Positions 29,207 through 38,141 of a DNA stretch of 64,000 nt are shown one piece after another. This stretch comes from Nocardioides sp. (GTDB lineage Bacteria; Actinomycetota; Actinomycetes; Propionibacteriales; Nocardioidaceae). Under the pieces are notes generated by a model. It made no database searches and was not told the origin of the DNA. It was given only the letters and a program-made list of their open reading frames with translations. The number at the start of each line of letters is the position of its first letter. The first letter of the stretch is position 1. A program made the position numbers and the translations under genes. The stretch spans positions 434,001 to 498,000 of the forward strand of contig JBAOIH010000004.1 of NCBI GenBank assembly GCA_037045645.1, given 5' to 3'.

Positions 29207-30325
29207 GTGGCAGGCATCGACTTCGACTCCGAGATCAAGCAACTCCAGGCAACGATGAAGACCATCGGCCAGGTGCTGGATCTGCCTGCCATGGAAGCCG
29301 AGATCGCCGACCTCGGCGAACAGGTTGCCGCGCCCGATCTGTGGGATGACCAGGAGAACGCCACCCGCGTCACCGGCCGCCTGTCGCTCCTCCAGGGCGA
29401 ACTCGAGCGCTTTACCGACCTCAATACGCGCGTCGAAGACCTCGAGGTGATGGTCGAACTCGGCCGCGAAGAAGACGACGCCGACACCCTGGCTGATGCC
29501 GAGCGCGAACTTGACCGGGTGAAGAAGGCCGTCGAGAGCCTGGAGATCCGCACGCTCTTGTCCGGGGAGTACGACGCCCGCGAGGCGCTCGTCACCATCC
29601 GCTCCGGCGCGGGCGGCGTGGACGCGGCCGACTTCGCCGAGATGCTGATGCGGATGTACGTCCGGTGGGCCGAGCAGCACAAATACGGCGTCGAGGTCTA
29701 CGACACCTCGTACGCCGAAGAGGCCGGGCTGAAGTCCGCGACCTTCGCGGTGCACGCGCCCTACGCGTACGGCACGCTGTCGGTCGAGGCTGGCACCCAC
29801 CGACTCGTGCGGATCAGCCCCTTCGACAACCAGGGCCGCCGTCAGACTTCGTTCGCCGCCGTCGAGGTGGTGCCCGTGTTGGAACAGACCGACGAGATCG
29901 AGGTCGACGAGAACGACATCAAGGTCGACGTCTATCGCTCGTCGGGCCCAGGCGGCCAGTCGGTCAACACCACCGACTCGGCCGTCCGCCTCACGCACCT
30001 CCCCACCGGCACCGTCGTGTCGTGTCAGAACGAGAAGTCGCAGTTGCAGAACAAGGCCGCCGCGATGATCGTGCTCAAGGCCAAGTTGCTCGCCTTGAAG
30101 AAGGCCGAGGAGGAGGCGCACCTGCGCGACCTCAAGGGTGACGTTGCGGCGAGTTGGGGCGACCAAATGCGCAACTACGTGCTGAACCCCTACCAGATCG
30201 TCAAGGACCTGCGCACCGGCCACGAGTCGGGCAACCCGGCCGCCGTGTTCGATGGCGAGTTGGACCCGTTCATCGAGGCGGGCATCAGGTGGCGGCGTGG
30301 CGCTGAGCGCGCCGCCGACAACTGA
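29207..30325 (+). CDS. prfB: peptide chain release factor 2
   Basis: A 372-residue release factor recognising UGA and UAA stop codons on the ribosome. The catalytic GGQ motif sits in SSGPGGQSVNTTDSAVRLTHLPTG, and the domain before it (IRSGAGGVDAADFAEMLMRMYVRW) is standard. The start is the GTG at 29207. No in-frame UGA or programmed frameshift site lies in the first 40 codons, so the autoregulatory +1 frameshift of E. coli prfB is absent, as usual in actinobacteria. prfB is normally directly followed by ftsE. Here a minus-strand sigma factor pair separates them. Confidence 0.95.
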   Translation: MAGIDFDSEIKQLQATMKTIGQVLDLPAMEAEIADLGEQVAAPDLWDDQENATRVTGRLSLLQGELERFTDLNTRVEDLEVMVELGREEDDADTLADAERELDRVKKAVESLEIRTLLSGEYDAREALVTIRSGAGGVDAADFAEMLMRMYVRWAEQHKYGVEVYDTSYAEEAGLKSATFAVHAPYAYGTLSVEAGTHRLVRISPFDNQGRRQTSFAAVEVVPVLEQTDEIEVDENDIKVDVYRSSGPGGQSVNTTDSAVRLTHLPTGTVVSCQNEKSQLQNKAAAMIVLKAKLLALKKAEEEAHLRDLKGDVAASWGDQMRNYVLNPYQIVKDLRTGHESGNPAAVFDGELDPFIEAGIRWRRGAERAADN

Positions 30326-31570
30326 TCAGCGGTTCAGCTCAGCCGCCAATGCCTGCGCCACCTGCGTGGCCGTGTCGTCAGGGAGTGCTCGGCTCACACC
30401 TGTCACCGAGATGACGAGCACCGTCTTGTCTTTGTACGCCCGCCACACCGCGCCGTGACCATTCGTGCCGCCGGTGTCGGTGTCGAACACGGTCAGATCA
30501 ACGGGAATCCCGTCGACCTCTCCGTTGGTGCCCGGCACGACGGCAGTTGTCATGTTCACCGAGTTGCACCGATCGAACGACTTCGCGATGCCGGCCACCT
30601 TCGTCATCACCTGCGACGTCTTCTCGAACTGCGCCACCGCCCAGGTGAACCTGAGTGAATCATGGCCCGCCGCGTCGGTCGTGGCTGCGCTGGCCCAGTT
30701 GGGGTCCAGGCACGGCACGGCGAGGAGTTGCCCGTCGGCGTCGAGCACCGACGGCTTCCAGGACTCCAACGCCCCCCTTACTCCGGAGGGGTCGAAAAGC
30801 TCGGGCAGTGCGCTGCTGCTCGATGAGGGCTGACTGATCCGATCACCCGTGAGGGCGCGTACGAGCACTCCAGCTGCACCTGCGTCCACACTGCCCGGCA
30901 ACGCTGCATCAGCACCGAACGCATGCATGATCGCGACACCGCCCGGCGCCTCGGCGAGCCACACCGCCCCGTGCTTGCCCTCAGCCTGATACGTGAACGT
31001 GCTGACCTCCACGTCAGCACTCGGCAGTTCCTCACTCGTTGGCGCGGTCAACTCCGGCTGGGTGCACGCCGACAACGCCGACAGGACGCTCATGGCGGTG
31101 AGACGTGAGACCTCGGGCTTGTCGAAGCTCGCCAGCGAGGACGTCCAGCCCACCGAGCTCCCAGAGTTGCCGCCTCCGGTGCTGGCGGAAGCCCACTCGA
31201 CGGGCACACAGGGGATGGCGTCCTCGCTGGTGAAGTCCTCTCCCGAGCCTGCGCCCAACCAGGATGCCAACACCTCGTCCAGGGCGGCAGAGTCCAGAGT
31301 TGGAGGCTCTGCGGCGCGTGTCTCACGCGCTGTCAACGCGTCGTCCGAGTGCCCGGGCAGTGCCGGGTCGAGCCCAGTGACTCGGCCGGGCGACACCAGA
31401 TAGGCCGTTCCCAGCACCAACAGCGTCACCGCCGCAGCCACTCCGCCGATCACCGCGATCCGGCGCCGACGACTCGCCCGGATCGCGTCGCCAGGCCCCG
31501 GGCCGGGGACGTGGGACACCTCATCGGCCAGTTGCGCGAAGGAGTGATCGAGGTCGAAGAGATCAGGCAT
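30326..31570 (-). CDS. single-pass membrane protein, probable anti-sigma partner
   Basis: A 414-residue protein with a cytoplasmic N-terminus of about 37 residues, one membrane helix (IAVIGGVAAAVTLLVLGTAYLV) and an extracytoplasmic part. The outside part appears to be two copies of one domain. LDSAALDEVLASWL ... IPCVPVEWASA in the first half is echoed by FDPSGVRGALESWK ... VPCLDPNWASA in the second, with matching Cys residues. The start overlaps the sigma factor stop by eight bases. A sigma gene followed by a membrane protein of this plan is the standard ECF sigma/anti-sigma arrangement. A classical zinc-binding anti-sigma motif is not visible, so the role is inferred from position. Confidence 0.62.
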   Translation of the reverse strand: MPDLFDLDHSFAQLADEVSHVPGPGPGDAIRASRRRRIAVIGGVAAAVTLLVLGTAYLVSPGRVTGLDPALPGHSDDALTARETRAAEPPTLDSAALDEVLASWLGAGSGEDFTSEDAIPCVPVEWASASTGGGNSGSSVGWTSSLASFDKPEVSRLTAMSVLSALSACTQPELTAPTSEELPSADVEVSTFTYQAEGKHGAVWLAEAPGGVAIMHAFGADAALPGSVDAGAAGVLVRALTGDRISQPSSSSSALPELFDPSGVRGALESWKPSVLDADGQLLAVPCLDPNWASAATTDAAGHDSLRFTWAVAQFEKTSQVMTKVAGIAKSFDRCNSVNMTTAVVPGTNGEVDGIPVDLTVFDTDTGGTNGHGAVWRAYKDKTVLVISVTGVSRALPDDTATQVAQALAAELNR

Positions 31571-32090
31571 GGCTGGTGGCTCCGTTCGAAGAAGCGGGGG
31601 AGTCGGAGTCGGGGGAGAGCAAAGCGGCGAGGGCCGCCCGGCCGCGAGAGAGGCGGGCCTTGATGGTGCCGGCGGGACATCCCTCCAGTCGGGCCACTTG
31701 GTCCACCGGAAGGTCGGCGAGGTGGTGCAGCACGATCGCGCGCCGCTGGTTCGCGGGCAACGTACGCAGCGCGGCCACCAACGCCACCGTGTCTTCCGAC
31801 GGAGCCCGCGTGTCGTCGGGTGGCCGGGCCGTCGCGAGGTGACGACGAGCGGTGTCGAGTCGACGCCATCTGCTCACGGCGAGGTTGGTGGTGACCTGCC
31901 GCACCCACGCGGCGGGCTCGTCGTACGTCGCCAGTCGGCCCCACCGCGACCAGGCCCGGGCGTACGCCTCTTGGGCGACTTCTTCGGCGCTGCCCAACTC
32001 GCCAGTCAGCGCGTAGGCGCAGGCGAGCGTACGACTCCACGTGGCGGCGTAGAACTCGGAGAACCCGGCCTCCGCGGTGCTCGTGCCCAT
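31563..32090 (-). CDS. ECF-family RNA polymerase sigma factor (SigE/SigM-like)
   Basis: A 175-residue sigma factor. Region 2 is FSEFYAATWSRTLACAYALTGELGSAEEVAQEAYARAWSRWGRL. Region 4 is ALRTLPANQRRAIVLHHLADLPVDQVARLEGCPAGTIKARLSRGRAAL, a helix-turn-helix for the -35 element. The ATG at 32090 is preceded by a near-perfect ribosome site (AGGAGGGG). It is transcribed divergently from ftsE and its stop lies inside the next gene's start, so sigma factor and membrane partner are co-translated. It probably activates its own promoter in response to an envelope signal. Confidence 0.85.
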   Translation of the reverse strand: MGTSTAEAGFSEFYAATWSRTLACAYALTGELGSAEEVAQEAYARAWSRWGRLATYDEPAAWVRQVTTNLAVSRWRRLDTARRHLATARPPDDTRAPSEDTVALVAALRTLPANQRRAIVLHHLADLPVDQVARLEGCPAGTIKARLSRGRAALAALLSPDSDSPASSNGATSHA

Positions 32091-32235
32091 GCGCCCCTCC
32101 TGCTGGCGGAACTGGATCAACCCTGCACCACGAACACGCCGCACGCGCTGTGTCGGTTGCACCACACCTGAGAAGTTGGTGAACCTGCTGCGTGGATACC
32201 GGTTCGTGACCGCCTTTCGTCTAACGTCGATCCAC

Positions 32236-32915
<680 letters not shown>

Positions 32916-32919
<4 letters not shown>

Positions 32920-33821
32920 GGTACGTACTGTCCAACCTCGGTCAGGGCCTACGCCGCAACGTGTCGATGCACGTGGCCGTGGTCTTGACCCTCTTCGTCT
33001 CACTGACCCTCGTCGGCCTCGGTGTGCTGCTCAACCAACAGGCAGACAAGGCCGCCAAGCACTGGGGCAGCCAACTGCAGATCACCGTGTACCTATGCAA
33101 GGACAACGACCGCAACAACGCCTGCTCCGGTGAGGTCACCGACGCCGAGAAGGCCGCGATCATCCAGGTGATCGAGGACAACCCCGAGGTCGCGGGGTAT
33201 CACACCGAGACCAAGGAAGAGGCCTTCGCGAAGGTCAAGGAACTCTTCGGCCCCGAGCGCTTCGAGGGACCGCATCCGGCCGCCACGGCAGAGGCGATGC
33301 CCGAGTCGATCTGGATCGAACTGAAGAAACCGCAGGAGTACGAAGGCGTCACCTCCGCGGTCAAGGGACTCGACGGCGTCTCCTCGATCCGGGACATGCG
33401 CGACGTGCTGCAACCCATCTACGGCACCATCGATCTGCTCCAAAAGGGCGCGCTCGGCACTGCTGCGTTCTTGATCCTGGCGGCGCTGTTGCTGGTCGGC
33501 AACACCATCCGACTGGCGGCGATGGCACGACGTCGAGAGATCGGGATCATGCGCCTGGTGGGTGCCTCGTCGCTGTACATCGCGCTGCCGTTCCTCCTCG
33601 AAGCCCTCGTGACCGCGCTGATCTCGGTCGTGCTCGCCGGCGGCGGACTGGCCGCGTTCATGTATTTCGGGATCGCCGAACGCGCGAGCGACCGGCTGAA
33701 GTTCATTCCCTGGATCGGGATGCCGGAGTTCGTCAATGCGTTGTTGGTGATCGGGGTCCTGGGGCCCGTGCTCACCTTGCTGCCGACTCTGCTTCTGACG
33801 CGCATGTACCTCAAGGTCTAA
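32916..33821 (+). CDS. ftsX: cell division protein FtsX
   Basis: A 301-residue permease-like partner of FtsE. There is a first membrane helix (VVLTLFVSLTLVGLGVLL) and then a roughly 130-residue extracellular loop with two cysteines (YLCKDNDRNNACSG) typical of actinobacterial FtsX. Three more helices follow, separated by the conserved MARRREIGIMRLVGAS cytoplasmic loop. The extracellular loop binds a peptidoglycan hydrolase or its activator. The M23 protein encoded directly downstream is the natural candidate. Spacing to that gene is 91 bases. Confidence 0.93.
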
Positions 33822-33912
33822 CGCCGACACGCGTACGCAGATCCGCGGGGCCGGTCGGCCCCGGGGTTAGGTTCGATCCGTTCTCTTCCCCGAACACCGA
33901 AGGCGATCTCGC

Positions 33913-35205
33913 GTGCGCTTCTTCCCCTGCGCTAACGGCCGCCGCCTGAGTGCGGCGTTGCTGTCCACGACTCTTGCTGTCGGACTGGCCGTGCCGGTCG
34001 CGATGGCCGACGACGGCTCCAGCAAGCTCAAGGACAAACAGAAGACGGTCAAGAAGCAGATCCGCAAGGCCGACGAAGACCTGCATGAGTCCTCCAAACG
34101 GCTCAACCGGGCACTGACCCGTCTCGACAACGCGCGTACGCAGTTGGTCCAGGCGCGCGACGACCTCGTCGAAGCGCGAGCCGAGTTGCGTGAGGCCCGG
34201 CTGGAAGACCTCAAGATGAAGCGTCGACTCGCGCGCGCCGAGTCCCGTTTGCAGTACGCCCAACTTGCCCGCATCGCCGGACGCGCCGAACTCGATCGCA
34301 AGCGCGACGACGTCGCCGACATGATCAGTTCGATCTATGAGCACGGTGACCCGGAGTTGCTCGCGTTCGCGTCCCTGATGCAGGCCGCCACCCCCGAGGA
34401 CCTGATCCGGCAGCAGGGCATGCAGGACGTGGTCGTGGGCGAGGAAGCCAATACCTACGACGCACTGCGGGTGGCCGAGGTCGACCTGGCCCGGAAGGCT
34501 CGTGTCGAGAAGCGGGCCAAGGCCGAGGTGGCGCAGCAGGCGGACCAGGCCGCGGCCCACCTGATCGTGATGGAAGAACTCGAGTCGGACAAGGAGGCGG
34601 CCAAGAACTCGGTGGTCACCCTGGTCGCCGAACGCGCCGACGCCTCGCAGCAGGCCCGCAAGGCACGCGCCAAGGATCGTCGCGAACTCGCCGCCCTGGA
34701 GCGTGAGGACAAGCAGATCCAAGACGAGTTGGCTCGTCTCGCCCGGATCGCTCGCATCCGGGCGCTGCGCGCGATGCGCCGCAACCGAGCCCAGATGAGC
34801 ACCAAGACCGGCGGCTTCCTCGACCTGCCGACGGCCGGTTACATCACCTCGCCGTACGGCTACCGCACGCACCCGATCTTCGGCTACTACGGGCTGCACG
34901 ACGGCGTGGACCTGGCTGCCGACTGTGGCCAGCCGCTGCTGGCCAGCGCGGACGGCGAGGTGGTCTCGAAGTTCTGGAGCACCGTGTACGGCAATCGGCT
35001 GGTCATCGACAACGGCTTCGCGGCAGGCGTGGGACTGGCGACGATCTACGCGCACGCCACCTCGTACACCGTCAGTCCCGGCGACAAGGTCAAGCGTGGC
35101 CAGGTGATCGGGTACGTCGGCAGCACGGGTTGGTCCACCGGCTGCCACCTGCACTTCACGGTGATGGCGAACGGCAAGCCCGTCGACCCGCAGAAATGGT
35201 TCTGA
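33913..35205 (+). CDS. secreted M23 (LytM) peptidoglycan hydrolase or activator with coiled coil
   Basis: A 430-residue exported protein. A signal peptide (LLSTTLAVGLAVPVAMA) is followed by two long coiled-coil segments (about residues 30-120 and 170-280). The C-terminal M23 domain is GYITSPYGYRTHPIFGYYGLHDGVDLAADCG ... GCHLHFTVM. The zinc ligands H and D of HDGVD and the H-x-H of HLHF are intact, so it can be an active endopeptidase, unlike degenerate EnvC. Its place after ftsEX suggests it is the hydrolase controlled by that complex. The start is the GTG at 33913. Confidence 0.88.
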   Translation: MRFFPCANGRRLSAALLSTTLAVGLAVPVAMADDGSSKLKDKQKTVKKQIRKADEDLHESSKRLNRALTRLDNARTQLVQARDDLVEARAELREARLEDLKMKRRLARAESRLQYAQLARIAGRAELDRKRDDVADMISSIYEHGDPELLAFASLMQAATPEDLIRQQGMQDVVVGEEANTYDALRVAEVDLARKARVEKRAKAEVAQQADQAAAHLIVMEELESDKEAAKNSVVTLVAERADASQQARKARAKDRRELAALEREDKQIQDELARLARIARIRALRAMRRNRAQMSTKTGGFLDLPTAGYITSPYGYRTHPIFGYYGLHDGVDLAADCGQPLLASADGEVVSKFWSTVYGNRLVIDNGFAAGVGLATIYAHATSYTVSPGDKVKRGQVIGYVGSTGWSTGCHLHFTVMANGKPVDPQKWF

Positions 35206-35268
35206 CGAGGAGTCACAAAATCCCGCCGAGGGGTCACGAAATCCCGCCGAGGGGTCACGAAATCCCGC
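35206..35268 (+). repeat. three tandem 21-bp repeats
   Basis: Units at 35206-35226, 35227-35247 and 35248-35268. The second and third are identical and the first differs at two positions. Each reads CGAGGGGTCACGAAATCCCG plus a final C. They start at the base after the M23 gene stop and end 26 bases before smpB. GGGGTC of the third unit can pair with GACCCC at about 35273-35278, giving a possible terminator-like stem. Confidence 0.8.
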
Positions 35269-35294
35269 TTGCGACCCCCTGAGAGAATGGCCGG

Positions 35295-35774
35295 ATGCCA
35301 CGGGAGAAGGGCCAGAAGCCCGTCGCGCAGAACAAGAAGGCGCGACACGACTATCACATCGAGGACACCTGGGAAGCAGGGTTGGTCCTCACCGGCACCG
35401 AGGTGAAGTCGCTGCGTCAAGGTCGCTGCTCGCTCCAGGACGGCTTCGCCGAGATCGACAACAGCGAAGTGTGGCTGCACGGCGTACACATCCCCGAATA
35501 CAGCCAGGGCACCTGGACCAATCACTCTGCCCGGCGTCGCCGCAAACTGCTGCTCAACCGCTCCGAGATCGACAAGTTGGAGCGCAAGATCACCGACAAG
35601 GGTTACACGATCGTGCCGCTGTCGCTGTACTTCAAGGACGGCCGCGCCAAGGTCGAGATTGCGCTGGCGCGGGGCAAGAAGGCGTACGACAAGCGCCACG
35701 CGCTGGCCGAGCGACAAGCAGATCGCGAGAAGGTCGAGGCCGTCCAGCGTCGGCTCAAGGGCCACGTTGACTGA
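35295..35774 (+). CDS. smpB: SsrA-binding protein SmpB
   Basis: A 159-residue tmRNA partner that delivers tmRNA to stalled ribosomes (trans-translation). The conserved body (NKKARHDYHIEDTWEAGLVLTGTEVKSLRQGRCSL) and the basic C-terminal tail (KKAYDKRHALAERQADREKVEAVQRRLKG) are complete. The tmRNA gene itself lies only 1.5 kb downstream. The gene starts at an ATG 26 bases after the tandem repeats. Its last codons overlap the TTG start of the amidohydrolase gene. Confidence 0.95.
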   Translation: MPREKGQKPVAQNKKARHDYHIEDTWEAGLVLTGTEVKSLRQGRCSLQDGFAEIDNSEVWLHGVHIPEYSQGTWTNHSARRRRKLLLNRSEIDKLERKITDKGYTIVPLSLYFKDGRAKVEIALARGKKAYDKRHALAERQADREKVEAVQRRLKGHVD

Positions 35775-36690
35775 GACTGGATCGACCGAAGCGGCGGCCG
35801 TACGTGCCCTCTGGGAGCCGCTCGGCATCCCGGGCATCTTCGACGTCCACACCCACTTCCTCGAACCCCGCATCGAGCGGGCGGTATGGGCGGTCTTCGA
35901 CTCCGCGGGCGACAAGATCGGCCGCGAATGGCCGATCCACTATCGCGTGTCGGCAGCCGAGAGGGTCGCACTGCTGCGTGAGTTCGGCGTACGCCACTTC
36001 CCGACCCTGCCGTACGCCCACAAGCCGGGCATTGCGACTTTTCTCAACGAGTGGGCTGCGCAGTTCAAGCGCGACGTGCCCGAGTCGTTGTGGAGCGCGA
36101 CCTTCTATCCCGAAGCCGAAGCAGCCTCCTACGTTGAGCAGGCCCTCGCCGACGGTGTCGAGATCTTCAAGGTGCACGTGCAGGTGGGGGAGTTCTGGCT
36201 CGACGACCCGTTGCTCGATCCGGTGTGGGCGCAGCTGGCGAGCAGTCGTACGCCGATCGTCATCCACGCCGGGTCCGGGCCCGTCGGCAACGAGCACACC
36301 GGTCCGGACCCGTTGCGACGCATCCTCGAACGTTGGCCAGGCCTGTCGGTGATCGTGGCGCACCTGGGAACGCCGGAGTATCAGCCGTTCTTCGATCTCG
36401 CCGAGCGATTCGAGAACGTACGCCTCGACACGACGATGGTGTTCACCGACTTCTGGGAGCCGTTCGATCAGCGGTTGCTCCCGCGCGTGGCGTCATTGAA
36501 GGACAAGATCCTGTTCGGCTCCGACTGCCCGACGATTCCTTATCCGTACGCGCACGCGGTCGAGTCGATTACTCGCCTGGGTCTGGACACCGCATGGCAA
36601 CGCGCCGTCCTCTGGGAGAACGGCGCGAGGCTGTTTGGGGTGGACGCGAGTGTGTCGGAGCAACGTGAGCGGGGGAGGACCAGACCGTGA
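35767..36690 (+). CDS. amidohydrolase-family (TIM barrel) metal-dependent hydrolase
   Basis: A 307-residue amidohydrolase 2 family protein. The metal-binding HxH is in GIFDVHTHFLEP near residue 25. Further ligands are VIHAG and VAHLG, and the catalytic aspartate lies in ILFGSDCPTIPY. The substrate is not evident. Family members are decarboxylases or lactonase-like hydrolases. The TTG at 35767 overlaps the smpB stop by eight bases and gives a sensible N-terminus (TETGSTEAAAVRALWEPLGIPG). An upstream start would run inside smpB. The next gene overlaps its stop by four bases. Confidence 0.8.
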   Translation: MTETGSTEAAAVRALWEPLGIPGIFDVHTHFLEPRIERAVWAVFDSAGDKIGREWPIHYRVSAAERVALLREFGVRHFPTLPYAHKPGIATFLNEWAAQFKRDVPESLWSATFYPEAEAASYVEQALADGVEIFKVHVQVGEFWLDDPLLDPVWAQLASSRTPIVIHAGSGPVGNEHTGPDPLRRILERWPGLSVIVAHLGTPEYQPFFDLAERFENVRLDTTMVFTDFWEPFDQRLLPRVASLKDKILFGSDCPTIPYPYAHAVESITRLGLDTAWQRAVLWENGARLFGVDASVSEQRERGRTRP

Positions 36691-37214
36691 GTTTCCTCGT
36701 CATGGCAGTCCTGGCGGCGCTCGGCTTCGCGGCGATTGCCGTCCTGGTCGGGCTGATCCTCTTCTTCACCGGGCGACGTCGTCCAGAGCCCGGACTGGGC
36801 GTTGCCGGGTCCCCGGGCGTCTACCCCGGGTCGTACGTCCCCACCGCCCCAGCAGCAGGCACCTGGAACGCCGAGATCCTCGGTGATGGAGTGATCGGGG
36901 CGTTGGGCGGGACGGTGTCGTCACAATTCGGCACCGTCCACGTCGAGAACAGCTCGATGACGTTCACCCCCGAAGGAGGCGCGTCCTGGTCATTGCCTTG
37001 TTCGAACCTGCTGATCGGCAAGCGAGGCTTCCTGGCGATCGACGGGTCTGACGTGATCATCGAGTCGCCGCGCGGACCGCTGCGGATGAACGTGAGTCGC
37101 GAACACATCAACCGCGTCATGGAGAACGACTTCAAGGACTTTCGCGAACGCGGGTACGCCGACGAGTTTCTGTGGGTGTTGCAGGCGAACGGGGCCCGTA
37201 CGTCGGGCTGGTGA
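36687..37214 (+). CDS. single-pass membrane hypothetical protein
   Basis: A 175-residue protein with an N-terminal membrane helix (VMAVLAALGFAAIAVLVGLILFFTG), a Pro/Gly linker, and a compact cytoplasmic or exposed beta-rich domain (GTVSSQFGTVHVENSSMTFTPEGGASWSLPCSNLLIGKRGFLAIDGSDVIIESPRGPLRMNVS). It resembles small PH-like or DUF2550-like actinobacterial proteins, but I cannot name the family. It starts inside the amidohydrolase stop codon and ends 61 bases before the tmRNA gene. Confidence 0.65.
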   Translation: MSFLVMAVLAALGFAAIAVLVGLILFFTGRRRPEPGLGVAGSPGVYPGSYVPTAPAAGTWNAEILGDGVIGALGGTVSSQFGTVHVENSSMTFTPEGGASWSLPCSNLLIGKRGFLAIDGSDVIIESPRGPLRMNVSREHINRVMENDFKDFRERGYADEFLWVLQANGARTSGW

Positions 37215-37275
37215 CCTAGATCGGTTCGGGGAATGTCGGCACCCTCCCGTAGTGTTGAGCCATCACAACTCAAGA

Positions 37276-37644
37276 GGGGCTGATCGGTTTCGACTTGGGA
37301 CGTTAGTTCCAGGAGAAGCGGGTCGAGGAGCCAGCGACATCTCGTAAACGACCGCTGGAAACCATAAGTGCCAACGCTAAGCGCACTGACTTCGCTCTCG
37401 CTGCCTGAGCAGTGATCGAAGGGTCTGACCGGGCATCCGTCTCCGTCCCGGACCCAGGCCTCATTTAGGAGACTTGCTGATCGCGAACTGTTGGGAGACG
37501 TGATCGGGACTTTTTCCTGACTGAGCCTGTCGGCGACGTGTCTGTGCGAGCGCCGGGGCCGAGAAATGCGACAACACTGACTGCACCCGGAGAAGACCTG
37601 GTTCGACGCTCGAGGACGCGGGTTCGATTCCCGCCAGCTCCACC
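37276..37644 (+). ncRNA. ssrA: transfer-messenger RNA
   Basis: The gene begins GGGGCTGATCGGTTTCGAC and ends with a T-arm (GCGGGTTCGATTCCCGC) plus CAGCTCC, which pairs with the 5' GGGGCTG to form the acceptor stem. The CCA end is not fully encoded. The tag reading frame near 37372 reads ANAKRTDFALAA followed by TGA, ending in the ALAA degron recognised by ClpXP and related proteases. The A-rich resume region (ACCATAAGT) precedes it. Pseudoknot-like GC hairpins follow. It rescues stalled ribosomes with SmpB, encoded 1.5 kb upstream. Confidence 0.95.
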
Positions 37645-37734
37645 CACGATGAGAGCCCTCTCATCCGCGCTTCATGTTCGACTCATCGGCTGCGATGACT
37701 CTTAAGTCACTGCACACCAGATGAGGAGAGCACC

Positions 37735-38115
37735 ATGATCCGCAAGACCGTCGCCGGCCTCGGCGCCGCTGCCCTGCTTGCTACCCCGGTTGTCGCCGTC
37801 ACGGCGGCGCCCAGTTTCGCCTCCGACCGCGAGTTCATGTGCGCTGGCGCCGAGGTCGACTTCGACGTCGAGAAGGATGACGGCCGCTTTGAGGTCGAGG
37901 TCGACATCGACGACACCCGCAGCGCCAAGTGGCGCGTGCAGATGTGGCACGACGGCAACCGGTTCCACAACAAGGTGCACAGCACGAGTGGCGACGACGA
38001 CGACATCGAGATCGACCGCTTGCGTCGCGACACCCGCGGCAGCGACACGTTCAAGTTGCGCGTGAAGAAGATCGGCGGCCCGAAGGCCTGCACGGTCACC
38101 GTACGCAAGCGCTGA
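37735..38115 (+). CDS. small secreted acidic protein
   Basis: A 126-residue exported protein. The signal peptide is MIRKTVAGLGAAALLATPVVAVTAAPSFA, with cleavage likely after SFA. The mature part has two cysteines (MCAGAEVDFDVE and KACTVTVRKR) that may form one disulfide, with an intervening acidic beta-strand-rich domain. The ribosome site (GAGGAGAGC) is strong. No family is recognised. It lies between the tmRNA gene and an oxidoreductase gene, probably as its own transcript. Confidence 0.72.
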   Translation: MIRKTVAGLGAAALLATPVVAVTAAPSFASDREFMCAGAEVDFDVEKDDGRFEVEVDIDDTRSAKWRVQMWHDGNRFHNKVHSTSGDDDDIEIDRLRRDTRGSDTFKLRVKKIGGPKACTVTVRKR

Positions 38116-38141
38116 CCAACGCCACGGCTAATCTGCGGGCT

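Noticed and set aside
29207..29330. Programmed +1 frameshift in prfB
   Set aside because: The frame is continuous with no early UGA.
35206..35268. CRISPR array
   Set aside because: The 21-bp units are contiguous, without spacers, and there are no cas genes.
33811..35301. 496-codon minus-strand frame through the M23 gene and tandem repeats
   Set aside because: The plus-strand M23 domain is complete. The minus frame includes the tandem repeats as RDFVTPR units and has no family features.
37611..37644. T-arm near the tmRNA end as a separate tRNA gene
   Set aside because: It is the T-arm and acceptor strand of the tmRNA itself, pairing with GGGGCTG at 37276.
37461..37664. 67-codon minus-strand frame containing LAGIEPASS
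   Set aside because: It is the antisense of the tmRNA 3' end and not a protein gene.
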